A stretch of DNA of 64,000 bases, taken from NCBI GenBank assembly GCA_949284415.1, contig CASDVM010000040.1, positions 16,210 through 80,209 on the forward strand, read 5' to 3'. The position numbers and the translations under genes were made by a program. Position 1 is the stretch's first letter. The number at the start of each line of letters is the position of its first letter. Shown here piece by piece: positions 32,334 through 41,748 of the stretch. Source of the DNA: an uncultured bacterium (GTDB lineage Bacteria > Cyanobacteriota > Vampirovibrionia > Gastranaerophilales > Gastranaerophilaceae). The notes below the pieces were generated by a model, which searched no databases, was not told the DNA's origin, and was given only the letters and a program-made list of their open reading frames with translations.

Positions 32334-34763
32334 CTATTTAGCAGATTTTGAAGGAATTCTCATTGCATAGAATGAACGGACAACGAACACTAATGCAACA
32401 ATTAAGAATACCCATCCTGCAATCGGTGCAACATTTCTGAAGTTTTCAGAGATTGCAATTTCCATTGCAAGAAGTCCGAATAATGTAGTAAATTTAATTA
32501 TCGGGTTCATAGCAACCGAAGATGTATCCTTGAAAGGATCGCCTACCGTGTCGCCGACAACTGTTGCTTCATGAAGCGGAGTCCCTTTTTCCGCTAAATC
32601 AACTTCAACGATTTTCTTAGCATTATCCCAGCATCCGCCTGCGTTTGCCATAAATACAGCCTGGAACAAACCGAATACGGCAATTGCAATCAGATAGCTT
32701 ACGAAGAATGCTACTGGAGCTGATGTCATGCAGCTTGGTGCCGATAAACATGCAAATGCAAGAGCAAATGCAAACAATGCGATAAAGATATTAATCATAC
32801 CTTTTTGAGCATATTGAGTACAAATTTTTACAACTTCTTTTGAATTTGAAACATTTGCACTCTTTGAATCAGCATCGCCGAGTTTGATGTTATCTTTGAT
32901 ATATTCGGTTGCTGAATATGCACCTGTTGTTACAGCCTGCATAGATGCGCCCGAGAACCAGTAAATAACAGCACCGCCTGACAGGAAGCCGAGCAATGTA
33001 TACGGATTTAATACGTTCAAAATCATTTCAGGTTCAATACCTAAAGTTGTTTTGATAACAAGAATCAATGAGAAAATCATTGTTGTAGCACCAACAACAG
33101 CTGTACCGATTAATACAGGTTTTGAAGTTGCTTTGAATGTATTTCCAGCACCGTCATTTTCTTCTAAGTATTTCTTAGCGTTATCAAAATCAGGTTTGAA
33201 GCCGAATTCTTTTTCGATATCTTCAGCAACATTCGGAATATCTTCGATTAAAGATAATTCATAAACTGATTGAGCGTTATCAGTTACAGGCCCGTAAGAG
33301 TCAACGGCAATTGTAACAGGTCCCATACCCAAGAAACCGAATGCTACAAGACCGAATGCAAATACGGACGGATAAATCATAACGGCTTCCGGAATATGAA
33401 TTGATGCAACATAAGCAAGTCCCATCAACAGAACAATTACCATACCAATCCAAAATGCCGAGAAGTTACCTGCAACAATACCTGAAAGGATTGTTAAAGA
33501 AGCACCGCCTTCACGTGAAGCAGTAACAACTTCTTCAGTATGTTTAGCTTTAGGTGATGTAAATATTTTGGTAAATTCAGGAATCAATGCTGCGCCTAAA
33601 GTACCGCAAGAAATGATTGTAGAAAGAATTAACCATAAGTTATTACCCATATCTGCCAGTAACCAGTGGCTTACGCCGAAAGTCATAGCGATTGAAAGGA
33701 TTGAAGTTAACCAAACAAGGTTAGTTAACGGTTTTTCAAAGTCAAATTTTTCTGTTTTAGCAGCATAGAATTTGTCAACTACACCGTTAATCCAGTATGC
33801 AACAACAGATGTTACAATCATTAAGAATCTCATTACGAAAATCCATGTTAACAATTGAACCTGATTTTCCTGACCTGCAACAGCAAGCAAGATAAATGAA
33901 ACAAGAGCAACACCAGTTACACCGTAAGTTTCAAATCCGTCAGCCGTAGGTCCTACAGAATCTCCCGCGTTGTCTCCCGTACAGTCCGCAATAACACCAG
34001 GGTTTCTCGGATCGTCTTCTTTGATACCGAATTGAATTTTCATCAGGTCAGATCCGATATCAGCAATTTTTGTAAAAATACCGCCTGCTACACGGAGTGC
34101 AGAAGCACCTAATGATTCACCGATTGCAAAGCCGATAAAGCAAGCTCCTGCAATTTCACCGGGAACAAATAATAAAATTGTCAACATTAAAATAAGTTCA
34201 ACAGATACTAGGCAAACACCGATTGACATACCTGCTTTTAAAGGAATATTCAAAATATTCAAAGGATTTCCTTTTAAAGAAACAAAAGCAGTTCTTGCGT
34301 TAGCAAGAGTATTCATTCTGATTCCGAACCATGCAACTGCATAAGAACCCAAAATACCGATTACAGACCATGCCAGAATAATCAAAACATTTTTCAAAGG
34401 CATGTGCTGCAAGTAGCCGAAGTAAAATGCGATACACAAACCGATTAATACTTCGAGTACAAGCAAAAATTTACCCTGCTGAATAAGATAAGTTTTGCAT
34501 GTCTCAAAAATTGTATTGCCCACTTCTGCCATAGCTTTGTGAACATCCAATTTTTTAATTCTGAAAAATTCAATAAATCCGAATATCAAACCTACAACAG
34601 AAATCGCGATACCTATTAACAGATAGTTAAAAAAATCGCCATTAATGTTTTTGATACTCGGAACAACTAAATCAGCTTCGCTTGCAAGAACAGGCGAAAC
34701 ACCCATTAGCATAGTAGCCAAAAGAGCCATCAATGCTTTTGGAGAAGTCAACTTTTTAATCAT
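32334..34763 (-). CDS. hppA: Membrane-bound ion-translocating pyrophosphatase (divergent type)
   Basis: Polytopic membrane enzyme (809 residues, about 16 helices) that pumps H+ and/or Na+ using pyrophosphate hydrolysis. Substrate-site motifs are EDDPRNPGVIADCTGDNAGD and the following SVGPTADGFETYG, where most homologues have NVGDCAGMAADLFETY. GGCWDNAKKIVE and GDTVGDPFKDTSSVAMNP complete the site. At the position marking potassium dependence the motif is GNTFKAT; a Lys there normally means K+-independent, H+-pumping enzymes. The N-terminus MIKKLTSPKALMALLATMLM resembles a signal sequence. The protein suits an energy-limited fermenter that recovers energy from PPi (inference). Confidence 0.93.
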   Translation of the reverse strand: MIKKLTSPKALMALLATMLMGVSPVLASEADLVVPSIKNINGDFFNYLLIGIAISVVGLIFGFIEFFRIKKLDVHKAMAEVGNTIFETCKTYLIQQGKFLLVLEVLIGLCIAFYFGYLQHMPLKNVLIILAWSVIGILGSYAVAWFGIRMNTLANARTAFVSLKGNPLNILNIPLKAGMSIGVCLVSVELILMLTILLFVPGEIAGACFIGFAIGESLGASALRVAGGIFTKIADIGSDLMKIQFGIKEDDPRNPGVIADCTGDNAGDSVGPTADGFETYGVTGVALVSFILLAVAGQENQVQLLTWIFVMRFLMIVTSVVAYWINGVVDKFYAAKTEKFDFEKPLTNLVWLTSILSIAMTFGVSHWLLADMGNNLWLILSTIISCGTLGAALIPEFTKIFTSPKAKHTEEVVTASREGGASLTILSGIVAGNFSAFWIGMVIVLLMGLAYVASIHIPEAVMIYPSVFAFGLVAFGFLGMGPVTIAVDSYGPVTDNAQSVYELSLIEDIPNVAEDIEKEFGFKPDFDNAKKYLEENDGAGNTFKATSKPVLIGTAVVGATTMIFSLILVIKTTLGIEPEMILNVLNPYTLLGFLSGGAVIYWFSGASMQAVTTGAYSATEYIKDNIKLGDADSKSANVSNSKEVVKICTQYAQKGMINIFIALFAFALAFACLSAPSCMTSAPVAFFVSYLIAIAVFGLFQAVFMANAGGCWDNAKKIVEVDLAEKGTPLHEATVVGDTVGDPFKDTSSVAMNPIIKFTTLFGLLAMEIAISENFRNVAPIAGWVFLIVALVFVVRSFYAMRIPSKSAK

Positions 34764-34872
34764 AATCTCTCCTTCACTAAAATAAGTTGTCCTACTACCT
34801 ATAAACTAATAAACATATTATAAAACAAACTAAAAATTATTACAACATTGTAACAATATTTGAATACTTATT

Positions 34873-35817
34873 TTAAGGTTCTAAAATCCGTTTGTAATAA
34901 ATATCACTTTTAATCGACAAAAAACTTGCGATAAGGAATAATAATGCCATACTGGAAATAATTTCTCCGCACAGAATTTCTTTATCAAAATAGTAAATTA
35001 TATACGCGAACAGTTTAGGAAATACCAGAAAATGAACAACAGTAACAAAAGGATGTTGTTTTATGACATCCCATATTGAAACCGGCACCCATACCCCTTT
35101 ATCGTCAATATAATTTTCATACGTCAAAAACCGCCAGAGAAGCGTGCCGAAAAACGCAAGAATCACAAACCAGAATGCAATCTGCCCTGATAAAAACGTA
35201 GCAACTGTCATCAGATAAAATACAACAAGCGCAAGCGGAAATGCAATACTAAAATAAATATTGCCTTTTAAGACACCAAAAACTGAGACCTTGATTATTT
35301 CAGCATTTTTTATCTGTTCTTGCAGGTAATCCTCCATGTTTGAATGTTTTATTGCTTTATTATAATTTTTTTTGTCGATTAAATTTTTGTCCAGCAAAGC
35401 ATTTAGGGCTTTTTTAAAACTTTTATCAACTAATTTTTCTATTTTTATCAGGTGCCTTTCTCTTTGCGGGCCGAATTCTTCCAGCTTTCCCGTCTGTTTT
35501 AAATTTTTCAGTTCAAAGTCATACAAATCCGAATACAGGTTATTTAAAACGGTTTCATGCAAATCCTCAGGGACCCCCGATGCAATAAGGTCAATGGTTT
35601 TATGAAAAACCCATTCTGCTATAACCTGTACAAAAATGCTGCGTAATTCATTATCTTTGCAATCCTCCAAACTTACACGCTCTCCGGCAAGAACAGAGTA
35701 CTTATAAACCAAGTCACGGATGTAAATTTCGCTGTCACTGTATTTTTTAGGTATTAGACCTCTTACCTGAAACCTCAGCTGGTTTGCAAATCCTTTGTAA
35801 TCAAATTCGCCGTTCAT
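34873..35817 (-). CDS. Membrane protein of unknown function
   Basis: A 314-residue protein. The N-terminal ~180 residues are soluble and helical (EWVFHKTIDLIASGVPEDLH; RERHLIKIEKLVDKSFKKAL). Four hydrophobic segments follow: FSIAFPLALVVFYLMTVATF, IAFWFVILAFFGTLLW, VVHFLVFPKLFAYIIYYF and IISSMALLFLIASFL. No domain recognised. It lies 17 bp after the exported protein gene, so it is probably co-transcribed with that gene and gltD. Confidence 0.6.
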   Translation of the reverse strand: MNGEFDYKGFANQLRFQVRGLIPKKYSDSEIYIRDLVYKYSVLAGERVSLEDCKDNELRSIFVQVIAEWVFHKTIDLIASGVPEDLHETVLNNLYSDLYDFELKNLKQTGKLEEFGPQRERHLIKIEKLVDKSFKKALNALLDKNLIDKKNYNKAIKHSNMEDYLQEQIKNAEIIKVSVFGVLKGNIYFSIAFPLALVVFYLMTVATFLSGQIAFWFVILAFFGTLLWRFLTYENYIDDKGVWVPVSIWDVIKQHPFVTVVHFLVFPKLFAYIIYYFDKEILCGEIISSMALLFLIASFLSIKSDIYYKRILEP

Positions 35818-35834
35818 TTAACTTTCCTTTTCTT

Positions 35835-36719
35835 TTAAAAACTCAAATAAACGTCTTCCAGCAGTTTAATTTCAAACTCACTACCTGCAGGAATCGAAAT
35901 TCTTCCTCCTTTGGAAAACAGTGCCAGAAGAGGCGAGCCTGCAAAATTTACAGCATAAACAACCATACCGGTCAGAACAGGGATTGGTGAAATTAAAATA
36001 CCTACAGGGTTGTCTGCAAGTTTAGATGAAGTTCTCCTTGTTTTTTTATAGAAATTTTCACCTTTATCAACTTGATTGGCTACCCCTTTCCAGTAGGTGC
36101 GTTTGCCTTTCATATTGTTAAAGAAAATTTTTTTCATATTAGCTTTTGTAATTTTACCGTGAACGCTTCTTGTCTGTCCGTTAACAGTTATGCTGTCAAC
36201 CATCAGAACAACAAGCCCTCCGTTTCCGCTCATCTGTGGCCGATGTGAATCTTCAACGACTGCCGTAAATTTTGTACCTGCAGGAACCGTTATATATCTT
36301 TGTGTTACAGGTTTTATGGATGAAAAAGAAACTTTTGCCCCTTCTCTTAAATAATCAGAGATTACAGAATTTGATTTAACCCTGAATTTTGTACCTTTTT
36401 TAATCCTTATCGCCGTTGATTTATCGTATTTGTATTCATTATCAAATTTTTTAACGCCGATTTGCGGTTTTGCTTCCTGTATAACAGGCAGAGTTTTGGG
36501 AGGAGCGGAAGGCAGAGTTTGAACAGGCTTAGGTGAAGCAGTCTGAGTCGGAGAAGTTTTCGGCAAATCAGGAAGCGTCTGCTCTAACTTTGACGGGTCA
36601 TAAGTCCTTCTGATTTCATCATCGATCGAAGTGTCCAGCTCAAGGGCAAAGAGAGGAGATATAAATAACAAAAATACTGTGATTAAACAAAAAGAATTTT
36701 TGATTAACCCTCGCTTCAC
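35835..36719 (-). CDS. Exported protein with Pro-rich linker and paired beta domains
   Basis: A 294-residue protein. Signal peptide MKRGLIKNSFCLITVFLLFI with cleavage probably after LFA. A Pro/Thr-rich linker spans residues ~45-85. Two similar beta segments are built around VPAGTKFTAVVEDSHRPQMS and RISIPAGSEFEIKLLEDVYL; these resemble the PAGT-type strands of VirB10/TrbI-like beta domains, but I would not assign that family. A Gly/Val hydrophobic stretch lies near residue 245. The start is a GTG inside a short repetitive stretch (GTGAAGAGTGA-like units) that also forms the spacer to gltD, so the N-terminus may have been altered by the repeat. Confidence 0.62.
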   Translation of the reverse strand: MKRGLIKNSFCLITVFLLFISPLFALELDTSIDDEIRRTYDPSKLEQTLPDLPKTSPTQTASPKPVQTLPSAPPKTLPVIQEAKPQIGVKKFDNEYKYDKSTAIRIKKGTKFRVKSNSVISDYLREGAKVSFSSIKPVTQRYITVPAGTKFTAVVEDSHRPQMSGNGGLVVLMVDSITVNGQTRSVHGKITKANMKKIFFNNMKGKRTYWKGVANQVDKGENFYKKTRRTSSKLADNPVGILISPIPVLTGMVVYAVNFAGSPLLALFSKGGRISIPAGSEFEIKLLEDVYLSF

Positions 36720-36736
36720 TCTTCACACCTCACTCT

Positions 36737-38110
36737 TCACTTGCTCAACAATTCATTAATCGCTTTAGCGGCTTTTTTACCTGCTCCCATAGCGTTGATA
36801 GCATTTGATTCACCGACAGGAGCCACATCTCCGCCTGCATATACGGTCGGAATATTTGTAGCGCGGGTTTCTCCGTCAACTGTTATGTATCCTTTTTTAT
36901 CGGTGATTATTTCAATGCCGTCAGCTTCAGCAGACTTTTGAATAATAGGATTCGGCCCTGTTCCGAGCGCTACAATTACCGTATCAAGCTCCATAATTTC
37001 CGTTTTGCCTGTTGCAACAGGTTTGCGTCTGCCCGATTCATCGGGTTCGCCAAGCTCCATAACTTCAAGTTCAACGGATTTTACATATCCGTCTTCACCT
37101 ATAATTTCTTTCGGTGCATACAGGAATTTGAATACAATGCCTTCTTCTTTTGCGTGCCTGATTTCTTCAAGACGTGCCGGAAGTTCCTTTTCCGTACGTC
37201 TGTAAATGATATAAACTTCTTCAAATCCTGCGCGAACGGCAGTTCTTGCAGCATCCATCGCAACGTTACCGCCGCCGAATATTGCAGCTTTTTTGCCGAC
37301 TCTTAAAGGTGTCGGACTGTCAGGCTGACCTGCATGCATAAGGTTTACTCTGGTTAAAAATTCGTTTGCGGAAAATACACCGTTTAAATTTTCGCCGGGG
37401 ACGTGAAGCATTTTGGGCAGTCCTGCACCCGAGCAGATAAATATTGCATCAAAACCGTCTTCCTTTAATTGTTTCAAGGTAATAGATTTTCCGACAACAA
37501 CATTTGTATGGAATTTTACACCCATGGCTTTTAGGTTTTCAATTTCTCTGTCAAGCACAACACGCGGTAATCTGAAAGGCGGAATACCGTATCTCAAAAC
37601 CCCGCCTAGTTCGTGCAGGGCTTCGAAAACTTCAACATCATGTCCTGCTTTTCTAAGATCACAGGCAGCGGTCATTCCTGCACAGCCTGATCCGACAACA
37701 GCAACGTTTTTACCTGACGGTTTAATTTCAGGCATTTCAGCTTTTGTGTTATCTCCTACATATCTTTCCAATGCCCCGATTGCAACAGGTTCGCCCTTAA
37801 TTCCCAAAACGCACTGACCTTCGCATTGTCTTTCCTGCGGGCAGACGCGGCCGCAGACTGACGGGAGCATACTTGTTTGGCGGATAATTTCTCCTGCTTT
37901 ATTCAAATCCCCGTCTTTAACAGCTTTTATAAAATCAGGTATCTGAATATTAACGGGACAGCCTGCCACACATCTCGGATTTTTGCAATGCAGACATCTT
38001 GATGCCTCCAGTTTCACCTGCTCTTCCGTTAAATTGCTTTCAACAGGTTCAAAATTATGTCTTCTTTCAATTTTATCCTGTTCTTTTACATGTTGTCTTT
38101 CTATTGCCAT
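36737..38110 (-). CDS. gltD: NADPH-dependent glutamate synthase small chain / GltD-like oxidoreductase
   Basis: FAD- and Fe-S-containing NADPH oxidoreductase of 457 residues. The N-terminal Cys clusters CLHCKNPRCVAGCPVNI and CGRVCPQERQCEGQC bind two 4Fe-4S clusters. The FAD site is AVVGSGCAGMTAACDLRKAG and the NADPH site AIFGGGNVAMDAARTAVRAG. The C-terminal GGDVAPVGESNAINAMGAGK closes the fold. No large subunit gene is adjacent, so it may act as the homotetrameric GltA-type enzyme or as a partner of other proteins such as NfnB-like systems. AAGGGGAGAAAG precedes the ATG. Confidence 0.9.
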   Translation of the reverse strand: MAIERQHVKEQDKIERRHNFEPVESNLTEEQVKLEASRCLHCKNPRCVAGCPVNIQIPDFIKAVKDGDLNKAGEIIRQTSMLPSVCGRVCPQERQCEGQCVLGIKGEPVAIGALERYVGDNTKAEMPEIKPSGKNVAVVGSGCAGMTAACDLRKAGHDVEVFEALHELGGVLRYGIPPFRLPRVVLDREIENLKAMGVKFHTNVVVGKSITLKQLKEDGFDAIFICSGAGLPKMLHVPGENLNGVFSANEFLTRVNLMHAGQPDSPTPLRVGKKAAIFGGGNVAMDAARTAVRAGFEEVYIIYRRTEKELPARLEEIRHAKEEGIVFKFLYAPKEIIGEDGYVKSVELEVMELGEPDESGRRKPVATGKTEIMELDTVIVALGTGPNPIIQKSAEADGIEIITDKKGYITVDGETRATNIPTVYAGGDVAPVGESNAINAMGAGKKAAKAINELLSK

Positions 38111-38133
38111 CTTTCTCCCCTTACAAATAAAAC

Positions 38134-38159
38134 GTCATTCCAAACTTGTTTCGGAATCT
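38134..38159 (-). repeat. 26-nt palindromic element, copy 4
   Basis: On the minus strand it reads AGAT at 38159, core TCCGAAACAAGTTTGGA, and ATGAC at 38134. Its core is close to the copy at 7815. It lies in the gap upstream of gltD, between divergent gltD and mutS2. Confidence 0.7.
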
Positions 38160-38255
38160 TATTATATTTTACTTTCAAAAAATCTTTTATGCAAGAATAT
38201 CAAAAAAAGTTAATAAATCATTGTAATTAAGCTGTTTATATCTTTAAATATAATT

Positions 38256-40622
38256 ATGGACATCATTGAAAAAAGCCGAACATCTCTCGAATTTGATAAA
38301 ATAGCGGAAAAACTCTCAAACTATGCAAAAACTAAACAGAGCAGAGAAATCTGCTTGAAAACTCTGCCGTTTGACGATATCATAAAAATCAAAAACGAAC
38401 TCAAATGCACAGGAGAAGCAAAATTTATCCTTGATATGCCGTCAGATATTCCGATAGAATTTGTTGCCGATATGGAAAAAATAAAGCAAAATATCGGCTC
38501 AACTTATCTTTCTGAAGAAGAATTAATTGACGTTGCAAAAACCTTGCGGACATCAAGACTTGTCAAAAAATTTCTCTATGAAAATCTTCCTGCTGATGCG
38601 ATAATCAGAATAGCATCTATTAATTTAACCGTTGACAAAGAACTGGAAGATAAAATTTTTTCAACTTTTGATGAAAATTTGAACATAAAACAGGATGCAA
38701 CACCCGAACTTAAAGGACTTTATTCTGCTTTACGCGACAATGAAAAAAACTTGAAAAATACAGTAAATTCTCTTTTAAATTCTCCCGACTTTTCAAAACA
38801 CCTTCAGGAAAATATTTACACAACACGCGATGACAGAATTGTTTTTCAGGTAATGGCATCTTCAAAAAGCAAGGTTCCTGGGATTGTCCATGATGTTTCC
38901 GCTACAAACAAAACATTTTATATAGAACCCCAGCAGATAGTTCCTTTAAATAACAAAATCAGAGAGATTAAATCCAATATTCATTCCGAAATGGTGAGAA
39001 TTCTTACAGGGCTGACATCTCTTGTTAAAGAGAAAATAAGGGAGCTTGTGTTAACGGAACAAATTCTTGCAACAATTGACTATCACTTTGCAAAAGCCAG
39101 ATATGCCGTAAAAATTCACGCAACAGAGCCTGAAATTGTTACGCATAAATTTCTTGAATTTGAAAATATGAAGCATCCTCTATTGATTGATAACGTTGAA
39201 AATGTGGTAACAAATAACTTTGAAATCGGAAAAGATTACAAATCAGTTATCATAACAGGTTCAAACACAGGCGGGAAAACTGTTACAATAAAGACTATCG
39301 GTCTTTTTATTCTTATGGCAAAAGCGGGAATGTTTCTGCCATGTACAAATGCTAAAGTTTATCCGTTTGAAAATGTTTATGCCGATATCGGAGATGACCA
39401 GAGTATTTTGCAGAATCTTTCAACTTTTTCATCACACATGACAAATATTATAGAGATTTTGAAACAGAGTAATGAAAAATCTTTTGTAATTTTAGACGAA
39501 ATATGCGCGGGAACCGATCCTGTCGAAGGCGCTGTTCTTGCACAGGTAATACTGGAAAAGCTTGCACAAAATGGTGTTTTATCAACAATTACAACCCACT
39601 ACGGCGAATTAAAAGCTCTTGAATATCTTAACCCGTATTTCAAAAATGCATCTGTTGAATTTAATACAGAAACACTTAAACCGACTTACAAACTGCTTAT
39701 CGGCATCCCCGGATTGAGCAATGCTATTTCAATAGCCGCAAATTTAGGACTTGATAAAGAATTAACAGACAAAGCAAAAAATATTGTTGTTTCAACGAAA
39801 GACCCTTCAATACTTGTCGTTGAAAAGTTACAGGAGACACAGGCAAAACTTGCTCATAACCTTGAAGAAGCAGAAAATTTAAAAGAAACTTCCCAAAGTC
39901 TGAAAGAAGAATATGAAAATTCTCTCGAACAGGTTAAAAAAGACAAAAAGAAAACAGTAAAAATTATCAAAGACAAATTTGACCGCGAGCTGCTTGAGGC
40001 AAAAGACGAAATTAAACAAATTCTTGATGAACTCAGACGTGAAAAATCAGAAAAAATTGCCCGCAGATCTTATGCAAGACTTGCGCAGACAGAACAAAAA
40101 TTCCGCGGAGAACTTTCAAAATTTGATGAAAAACAGATGTATGCCGAAATTGACTGGAATAGTGTTAAAACAGGCGACAAATTAATTCTCAAAGAACTTC
40201 ATCAGTCCGTAACCGTACTTTCTCTGCCTGACAAAAATAATTACATTACCGTTCAAATGGGCAACTTTAAAACAAAAATTAAATGCGACAAACTCGCGCC
40301 TTACGACTCCGCTTTTGAGAAAAAAGAAAATGTATACAGACCTGGTTCTCTTGAAAAATTTGAACTACGCAAAACAAATATTTCAAGCACACTGGATCTA
40401 CGGGGTTACAAGGTGGAAGATGCGCTGGACAGCCTTGAATTTTATCTTGATAAAGCAAGTCTTGCCAATCTTGCCTGTGTAACAATTATTCACGGACACG
40501 GAACAGGGGCCTTAAAATCAGCAGTCAGAGATTTCCTTTCAACTTCTCCTTATGTTGCAAAATTCAGACCCGGAGAAGATACTGAAGGCGGAGACGGTGT
40601 GAGTGTGGTTGATATTAATTGA
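38256..40622 (+). CDS. mutS2: MutS2 family ATPase/nuclease
   Basis: Anti-recombination and ribosome-rescue associated MutS paralogue, 788 residues. It lacks the mismatch-binding domain of MutS. It has the core/lever helices, Walker A TGSNTGGKTVTIKTIGL near residue 333, Walker B FVILDEICAGTDPVEG and the QILxxLSTFSSH-type motif (ILQNLSTFSSHMTNI). A Lys/Glu-rich coiled coil follows. The C-terminal Smr nuclease domain carries STLDLRGYKVEDALDSLEF and VTIIHGHGTGALKSAV. The 3' end overlaps the convergent HExxH gene by 8 bp. Confidence 0.95.
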   Translation: MDIIEKSRTSLEFDKIAEKLSNYAKTKQSREICLKTLPFDDIIKIKNELKCTGEAKFILDMPSDIPIEFVADMEKIKQNIGSTYLSEEELIDVAKTLRTSRLVKKFLYENLPADAIIRIASINLTVDKELEDKIFSTFDENLNIKQDATPELKGLYSALRDNEKNLKNTVNSLLNSPDFSKHLQENIYTTRDDRIVFQVMASSKSKVPGIVHDVSATNKTFYIEPQQIVPLNNKIREIKSNIHSEMVRILTGLTSLVKEKIRELVLTEQILATIDYHFAKARYAVKIHATEPEIVTHKFLEFENMKHPLLIDNVENVVTNNFEIGKDYKSVIITGSNTGGKTVTIKTIGLFILMAKAGMFLPCTNAKVYPFENVYADIGDDQSILQNLSTFSSHMTNIIEILKQSNEKSFVILDEICAGTDPVEGAVLAQVILEKLAQNGVLSTITTHYGELKALEYLNPYFKNASVEFNTETLKPTYKLLIGIPGLSNAISIAANLGLDKELTDKAKNIVVSTKDPSILVVEKLQETQAKLAHNLEEAENLKETSQSLKEEYENSLEQVKKDKKKTVKIIKDKFDRELLEAKDEIKQILDELRREKSEKIARRSYARLAQTEQKFRGELSKFDEKQMYAEIDWNSVKTGDKLILKELHQSVTVLSLPDKNNYITVQMGNFKTKIKCDKLAPYDSAFEKKENVYRPGSLEKFELRKTNISSTLDLRGYKVEDALDSLEFYLDKASLANLACVTIIHGHGTGALKSAVRDFLSTSPYVAKFRPGEDTEGGDGVSVVDIN

Positions 40623-41613
40623 ATGATAAAGGTTTTGGATTTTTGTTTTTTTCAGAAGAAATCCTCGACAAAAACTCCGAATTTAATCTTTCACGTTCTT
40701 GGGATTGCCGTATAATATTCTGTTCCCGAGACATATCCGGTTTAATACCCAAAGTCCGCTTTAGCTGATTTAATCTTACATGTCTGAGCTCTTCTCCTGC
40801 ACCTTTAGACAAAGTATCAAATAATGATATCACATTCTTCGCTTCAGCAGGAACCTCAGTGCCCGCATATTTTGCAGAAGCATCAAAACCTACAGTAAAA
40901 GAACGAACTTCATCAGCATATACTTTTTTTAAGTATCTTAAAATATATGCATTTTCCTTATCTTTACCAAGTGTTAGAATTCCTTTGGAATATAACAGCT
41001 CTTTAATATCTTTAACGTTCAAAGACATTCCCGCATTATGTCTTTTCTCACCCATGATGTATAAATCCATATATTTAGCCTGCAAATCATATTTTAATGA
41101 TTTTTCATTAGCTTTATCAATCATCTTACGCCCAAATTTAAATTTCCCAATAAGTTTTGGAACACTCAGATATCCTGAAGTAAAGCTGATTGCATGCTGT
41201 ATTTCATGAGCGAGAGCATTTGTACCAACTATAGCAGGCAATACAGAATTTTCTTCTGCAAGAGAGTTTAAATAAGGTTCATTTATATATATTCTTGCAT
41301 GCCTTCGATATTTTTCAGGTGCTGTAAGAGCTGCACAGGTATCAAAAGCCTGATTTATATCTTTTTGTTTCAATCCTTGTTTTAACATGAAATCTTGAGC
41401 AGATTCTCTTGAATTAAGAAATTTTATTTTCCTGGACGCTTCTTCCCCAATTGTATCAGAAATTATTTTGTGAACATCGGCACTTTCAATCTTTCCTCCT
41501 GACTGCCGCATTTTTTCTGCAATAGCAGTTCCGATTTTGCTGCAGTTTTTAACCAGACCGCGGTTAGACATAACACCTGTAGCCTTAAATATAAGGCGCC
41601 CTATAGAAACCAT
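40615..41613 (-). CDS. Putative zinc metalloprotease-like protein (HExxH), unknown family
   Basis: A 332-residue protein, mainly helical and basic. NALAHEIQHAISFTSGYLSV in the middle is a HExxH zinc-binding motif with the glutamate base. About 100 residues later YADEVRSFTVGFDASAKYAG could supply a third ligand (Glu). No signal peptide is visible. The ending is Asn/Lys-rich (SEKNKNPKPLSFN). I do not recognise the family, and the active-site assignment is by motif only. The ribosome binding site AAGGAG precedes the ATG. Tail-to-tail overlap with mutS2. Confidence 0.62.
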   Translation of the reverse strand: MVSIGRLIFKATGVMSNRGLVKNCSKIGTAIAEKMRQSGGKIESADVHKIISDTIGEEASRKIKFLNSRESAQDFMLKQGLKQKDINQAFDTCAALTAPEKYRRHARIYINEPYLNSLAEENSVLPAIVGTNALAHEIQHAISFTSGYLSVPKLIGKFKFGRKMIDKANEKSLKYDLQAKYMDLYIMGEKRHNAGMSLNVKDIKELLYSKGILTLGKDKENAYILRYLKKVYADEVRSFTVGFDASAKYAGTEVPAEAKNVISLFDTLSKGAGEELRHVRLNQLKRTLGIKPDMSREQNIIRQSQERERLNSEFLSRISSEKNKNPKPLSFN

Positions 41614-41748
41614 AATTTTCTCCTTTTTTTATTTTCCCCGATATATAAATAAACTATTTATTACTAAAAAAATTGCTATTAATTTTGGAAGTATTGCGAA
41701 ATTGTAAAAAAGTGATAAAATAAATTCAGTAAGAGAGAGGATAAAATT

